A stretch of DNA of 9,459 nt from contig JAOAAW010000117.1 of the NCBI GenBank assembly GCA_026418655.1, forward strand, positions 1-9,459, read 5' to 3'. This DNA is from a bacterium. Its GTDB lineage: Bacteria; Ratteibacteria; UBA8468; B48-G9; DTJG01. Both the position numbers and the translations under genes were made by a program. Of this stretch, positions 6,698-9,459 are shown in pieces; the first letter of the stretch is position 1, and each line of letters begins with the position of its first letter. The notes below the pieces were generated by a model. That model had not been told where the DNA came from, made no database searches, and saw only the letters and a list, made by a program, of their open reading frames with translations.

Positions 6698-7855
6698 TTA
6701 TTTTAAACTGGCAACCTTTTTCACTGCTTCTGCCACAGCTTTTGGCACATCCTTATTAAAAGGTGAAGGTATGACGTAATCAGGATTTAATTGTTTTTCG
6801 GGTATTATTCCTGCTATTGCTTTTGCTGCTTCAATTTTCATTTGTTCAGTAATCTGACATGCTCTTGCATCAAGAGCTCCTCTGAATATTCCGGGAAAAG
6901 CAAGAAGGTTGTTTATCTGATTGGGATAGTCACTTCTTCCTGTTCCTACAATAAACGCTCCTGCCTTTTTTGCCTGCTCGGGCATTATTTCAGGCACAGG
7001 ATTTGCCATAGCAAATATTATAGGATTTGGTTTCATTTTCTTTATCATTTCACCACTTACAAGATTTGGCCCTGATAGTCCAATAAAAATGTCAGCGTCA
7101 CATAGTGCATCAGAAAGACTTCCCTGATTTGATTTAGCAAGATATTTAAGTATTTCAATTTTTGCTGAATTCATGCCAGTTTTTCTTCCCTTACAGATTA
7201 TTCCGTTTCTATCACACAGAAAAACTGTTTTCACTCCATATCTGCGAAGAATTTTCGTAACAGCGATGCCCGCAGCACCTGCACCATTTATGACAACTTT
7301 GACAGATGATACTTTCTTATTCGCAAGTTTCAAACTATTGATGATTGCAGCTAAAACTACAATTGCTGTTCCATGCTGATCATCATGGAAAACTGGAATT
7401 TTCAATTTCCTTTTTAATATCTTCTCAATTATAAAGCATCTCGGGCTCGAAATATCTTCAAGGTTTATTCCACCAAACCCGGGTGCGATGGCACAAACCG
7501 TTTCAACTATTTTTTTTACATTTTTTGTTGCAAGACATATAGGGTATGCATCAACTCCACCGAATTCTTTAAATAATATTGCCTTGCCTTCCATCACAGG
7601 CATAGCAGCTTCTGGACCTATATCTCCCAGTCCGAGAACAGCAGTTCCATCTGTAACAACTGCAACTGAGTTAGATTTGATTGTATAGTTGTAAGCAAGG
7701 GAAATATTTTTTTCAATCATTTTACAAACTTCTGCAACGCCGGGAGTATAAGCTATTGAAAGATCTTCCTTTGTTTTTAGAGGTGTTTTTATTGATATTT
7801 CAAGCTTTCCGTTTGTATGAGCTTTAAGGATTTTTTCTCTTGTAATTTTTATCAT
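6698..7855 (-). CDS. Malic enzyme (malate dehydrogenase, decarboxylating), short bacterial type
   Basis: Oxidatively decarboxylates malate to pyruvate and CO2 with NAD or NADP reduction, in the cytosol. The 385-residue length is that of the single-domain-pair form without the phosphotransacetylase extension. Visible sites: AYTPGVAEV at 35-43 with the catalytic-type Tyr36, MEGKAILFKEF at 88-98 with Lys91, GGINLEDIS with E133 and D134 at the metal site, FHDDQHGTA at 156-164, the nucleotide-binding GAGAAG at 191-196, and ANPVPE later. Cofactor choice cannot be read safely. The ATG overlaps the pth stop (bases 7852-7855), with AGGGAG at 7862-7867 six bases upstream on this strand, so it belongs to the same transcript. 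Joining a carbon-metabolism gene to rplY-pth is unusual. Confidence 0.95.
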   Translation of the reverse strand: MIKITREKILKAHTNGKLEISIKTPLKTKEDLSIAYTPGVAEVCKMIEKNISLAYNYTIKSNSVAVVTDGTAVLGLGDIGPEAAMPVMEGKAILFKEFGGVDAYPICLATKNVKKIVETVCAIAPGFGGINLEDISSPRCFIIEKILKRKLKIPVFHDDQHGTAIVVLAAIINSLKLANKKVSSVKVVINGAGAAGIAVTKILRRYGVKTVFLCDRNGIICKGRKTGMNSAKIEILKYLAKSNQGSLSDALCDADIFIGLSGPNLVSGEMIKKMKPNPIIFAMANPVPEIMPEQAKKAGAFIVGTGRSDYPNQINNLLAFPGIFRGALDARACQITEQMKIEAAKAIAGIIPEKQLNPDYVIPSPFNKDVPKAVAEAVKKVASLK

Positions 7856-8427
7856 GTTGAACTCCCTTTTGCGTTAATCAATGACATCGTTTTTTCAAGA
7901 CCCTGATTCAGTATCATCTTAATTATTGATACTGCATTTTGTATCATTTGGTTCACTAATTCTTTTTCATCATCCTGGAAATCCGAAAGCACATAATCAA
8001 CAAGATTCTGACCTGCCTGTGGTTTTCCTATCCCTATTCTAAGTCTTGGAATGTTCTGTGTGCCAAGAAGATCAATTATTGATTGAACTCCTTTATGACC
8101 GCCACTGCTTCCTTTTTTTCTTATCCTTAGGGTCCCCATTTCAAGATTAATATCGTCATATATTAAGAAAAGCTCATCAGGTTTTATTTTAAACTTTGTA
8201 CAGATACTCAATGCCGCTTTACCACTTTCATTCATAAAGGTACGGGGGACTGCAACAACTACCTTGTTATTTTCTATTTCTATTTCGCTTGCGAAAAAGT
8301 ATATGTGACGCCATTTTTTTTGTACGCTATCTGCAGTTTTGAGAAGTTCTTTAATAACTTTGGCACCAATATTGTGTCTGGTATTATGGTATTTTTGTCC
8401 AGGATTTCCAAGTCCGAGAATAACCAC
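7852..8427 (-). CDS. pth: Peptidyl-tRNA hydrolase
   Basis: Frees tRNA from peptidyl-tRNAs that drop off the ribosome; cytosolic, essential in most bacteria. 191 residues, a usual length. GLGNPG at 5-10 gives N8, TRHNIG at 16-21 gives the catalytic His18, TFMNESG gives N66, and IYDDINL gives D91, matching Asn10, His20, Asn68 and Asp93 of the E. coli enzyme. E. coli Asn114 is Lys112 here (GGHKGV), a change I recall in other bacteria. The start is a GTG directly after the rplY stop (TAA at 8430-8428, same frame), so no longer N-terminus is possible. A weak AAGG lies seven bases upstream within rplY. The rplY-pth order is a common bacterial pair. Confidence 0.96.
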   Translation of the reverse strand: MVILGLGNPGQKYHNTRHNIGAKVIKELLKTADSVQKKWRHIYFFASEIEIENNKVVVAVPRTFMNESGKAALSICTKFKIKPDELFLIYDDINLEMGTLRIRKKGSSGGHKGVQSIIDLLGTQNIPRLRIGIGKPQAGQNLVDYVLSDFQDDEKELVNQMIQNAVSIIKMILNQGLEKTMSLINAKGSST

Positions 8428-9141
8428 TTAACTGCCTTTTTCAGTTTCTTTTCTTGCTTCTCTTTCCTTTCTGCGTTCCTCTGCAATTTCCTGTGTAATA
8501 ACTTTTGGCTGCTGTATTTCTTCGGTTGTTGCCACTTCCTCCGGTGCAGGAGCCTCCTCTGCCTTTGGAGCAAGAATGGTTGCTATCACATGTTCTGCAT
8601 CTCCAATTAAACGAACACCTTCTGGAGGGATGATATCTTTTAAATGTATACTCTCACCTATTTTCAGGTTTGTAATATCTATTTCTATATTCTCTGGAAT
8701 TGAGTCAGGAAGTCCCTCAACCTCTATTTCCCTCATTTCCTGTTCAAGTATCCCACCTTCCTTTACCCCAGTACATTCACCAACCAGCTTTAATGGGATA
8801 ATGATTTTAACAGGTTGATTCTTTCCAATATGATAGAAATCTATATGAAGTATTTCACCCGTAATTGGATTGAACTGGATTTCTTTGACTATCGTTTTAA
8901 GTACAGTGCGTGAACCCGAATCTTCAATTACAAGGTCTGCCATTACGTTGTGTCCGGATATATGTCTTATAGTTTTCTCTGCAGATTTTTTCTCAATGGA
9001 TATAAGCTTATTTTCCTCATCGGCTCCATACACAACCGCAGGAATAAAGCCACTTCTTCTTAAAGAACGACTCGCACCTTTGCCTCTATAACTGCGTATC
9101 TTTCCGGTAAATTCGACCAATTTTTTTTCTTTTTCGACCAT
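8428..9141 (-). CDS. rplY: 50S ribosomal protein L25, CTC (general stress) form
   Basis: Binds 5S rRNA in the large ribosomal subunit. 237 residues, the long two-domain CTC type rather than the 94-residue E. coli form. The N-terminal domain (about 9-100) carries GKGASRSLRRSGFIPAVVYG at 20-39 and KEIQFNPITGEILHIDFYH at 86-104. The C-terminal beta domain (about 105-190) contains GVKEGGILEQEMREIEVEGLP, typical of the family. A tail from about 192 is first Glu/Ala/Pro-rich and then Lys/Arg/Glu-rich, and likely disordered or helical. The ATG is preceded by GGAGGG at 9154-9149, seven bases away, the best SD on this strand, as expected for the first gene of the operon that continues to pth, malic enzyme and two DMT proteins. 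Confidence 0.96.
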   Translation of the reverse strand: MVEKEKKLVEFTGKIRSYRGKGASRSLRRSGFIPAVVYGADEENKLISIEKKSAEKTIRHISGHNVMADLVIEDSGSRTVLKTIVKEIQFNPITGEILHIDFYHIGKNQPVKIIIPLKLVGECTGVKEGGILEQEMREIEVEGLPDSIPENIEIDITNLKIGESIHLKDIIPPEGVRLIGDAEHVIATILAPKAEEAPAPEEVATTEEIQQPKVITQEIAEERRKEREARKETEKGS

Positions 9142-9148
9142 TTTTTAT

Positions 9149-9154
9149 CCCTCC
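9149..9154 (-). promoter_or_regulatory. Shine-Dalgarno site of rplY
   Basis: On the minus strand this reads GGAGGG, seven bases before the ATG at 9141. It confirms the start of L25. Confidence 0.75.
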
Positions 9155-9179
9155 ACAGAGGATGATGAAAGCAGAATAA

Positions 9180-9207
9180 AGTTTAACATTAAACGACATA
9201 TTGTCAA
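9180..9207 (-). promoter_or_regulatory. Predicted sigma70-type promoter of the rplY-pth operon
   Basis: Minus-strand TTGACA (9207-9202), a perfect -35 consensus, is followed after 16 bases by TAAACT (9185-9180), a 4 of 6 match to the -10. It sits in the 96-base gap between the two divergent genes, and would give a leader of about 30 bases before rplY. The spacing and perfect -35 make it a good candidate; no experiment backs it. Confidence 0.55.
9181..9194. promoter_or_regulatory. Palindrome over the -10/spacer of the rplY promoter, possible operator
   Basis: GTTTAACATTAAAC: two perfect 6-base arms (GTTTAA and TTAAAC) around CA. It overlaps the -10 and part of the spacer. An AT-rich palindrome this short can occur by chance, so operator function is only a suggestion. 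Confidence 0.35.
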
Positions 9208-9209
9208 TA
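9199..9209. promoter_or_regulatory. Second palindrome, centred on the -35 of the rplY promoter
   Basis: TATTGTCAATA: perfect 5-base arms around a central T, covering the whole -35 hexamer. Its sequence differs from the neighbouring palindrome, so the two would not obviously bind the same protein. Confidence 0.3.
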
Positions 9210-9237
9210 GTGCCCACATATGGTAAAAAATAACGTT

Positions 9238-9459
9238 ATGGAAATTTATTTCAGAAAAGAGCTATTGGAATACAGAGAACCAGGCCATCCAGAAAGTCCA
9301 GAAAGACTAGAAGCGATTGTTAATTTTCTGGTAAAGCAGGGTAGACACAATTTCCTAACCTTTGAGCCAGTTTCAGAGTCTGTTCTTCTGGAGGTGCACT
9401 CACAGCAACTTATTGATAACGTAAAGAATAATAAATTTTTTGACCCAGATACACCGAAC
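9238..9459 (+). CDS. Histone deacetylase / acetoin utilisation (AcuC-like) family protein, 3' end outside the window
   Basis: Start of a zinc-dependent deacetylase-fold protein. 74 codons are visible and still open at the right edge. REPGHPESPERLEAIVNFL at 14-32 matches the family's N-terminal HPExPxRL motif; LLEVHSQQLIDNV fits the usual LxxVHxxxYIxxV, and FFDPDTPN at the edge fits the conserved D-x-DT segment. The zinc ligands lie beyond the window. Bacterial members act on acetylated small molecules, polyamines or proteins. I chose ATG 9238 because the family motif then falls at its normal distance; an in-frame ATG at 9220 would add six residues. Neither start has a visible SD, so the message may be leaderless or weakly translated. 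It is divergent from the rplY operon. Confidence 0.82.
   Translation, partial: MEIYFRKELLEYREPGHPESPERLEAIVNFLVKQGRHNFLTFEPVSESVLLEVHSQQLIDNVKNNKFFDPDTPN

Noticed and set aside
8428..8570. Unusual charged C-terminal tail of L25 as a novel domain
   Set aside because: Glu/Ala/Pro- and Lys-rich tails are common in CTC-type L25 proteins of many bacteria; nothing points to a new fold.
8305..8610. Plus-strand Phe/Cys/Leu-rich frame that looks like a small membrane protein
   Set aside because: Antisense to the end of rplY and start of pth, both certain genes; hydrophobicity comes from the complement of Lys/Glu-rich codons in the L25 tail.
1..9459. CRISPR array, tRNA/rRNA, insertion sequence or integrase
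   Set aside because: No regularly spaced direct repeats, no tRNA-like cloverleaf and no transposase or recombinase motif were seen on either strand.

Overview
The window is AT-rich bacterial DNA (well under half G+C by eye) with dense genes, short or overlapping junctions and clear Shine-Dalgarno sites. Translation genes of bacterial type (CTC-type L25, bacterial Pth) fix the domain. The mix of Gfo/Idh oxidoreductase, sugar-isomerase, DegT aminotransferase and Amidohydrolase_2 genes suggests an uncultured Gram-negative lineage of the PVC/FCB kind (for example Omnitrophota or Planctomycetota relatives). That taxonomic guess is weak. No RNA gene, CRISPR array, transposase or attachment site was found.

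Block 1 (2-5500, + strand) is a sugar or cyclitol cluster. In order it holds a Gfo/Idh/MocA dehydrogenase cut by the left edge, a xylose-isomerase-like TIM barrel with one changed metal ligand, a DegT-type PLP aminotransferase, a degenerate amidohydrolase-fold protein with no recognisable metal ligands, an intact Amidohydrolase_2 enzyme overlapping it by 4 bases, and a membrane protein that looks like two copies of a four-helix unit. The enzymes fit oxidation, isomerisation, amination and hydrolysis (perhaps of a lactone) of a polyhydroxylated compound. The substrate cannot be read from the sequence.

Block 2 (about 5464-5886, + strand) is the C-terminal part of an S9-type alpha/beta hydrolase. 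It keeps the Asp and His of the triad but lacks the serine nucleophile region, and it abuts the end of the membrane-protein gene. It looks like a gene remnant at an old rearrangement junction.

Block 3 (9141-5873, - strand) is a tight operon: rplY/ctc (L25), pth, malic enzyme, then two adjacent half-size DMT/EamA membrane proteins. Junctions are 0 to 4 bases or overlaps. A good sigma70-type promoter lies upstream of rplY, and two short perfect palindromes cover its -35 and -10 regions. The last - strand gene converges on the hydrolase remnant with a 14-base tail-to-tail overlap, and I saw no hairpin terminator there.

Block 4 (9238-9459, + strand) is the start of a histone-deacetylase/acetoin-utilisation-family gene, divergent from rplY and cut by the right edge.
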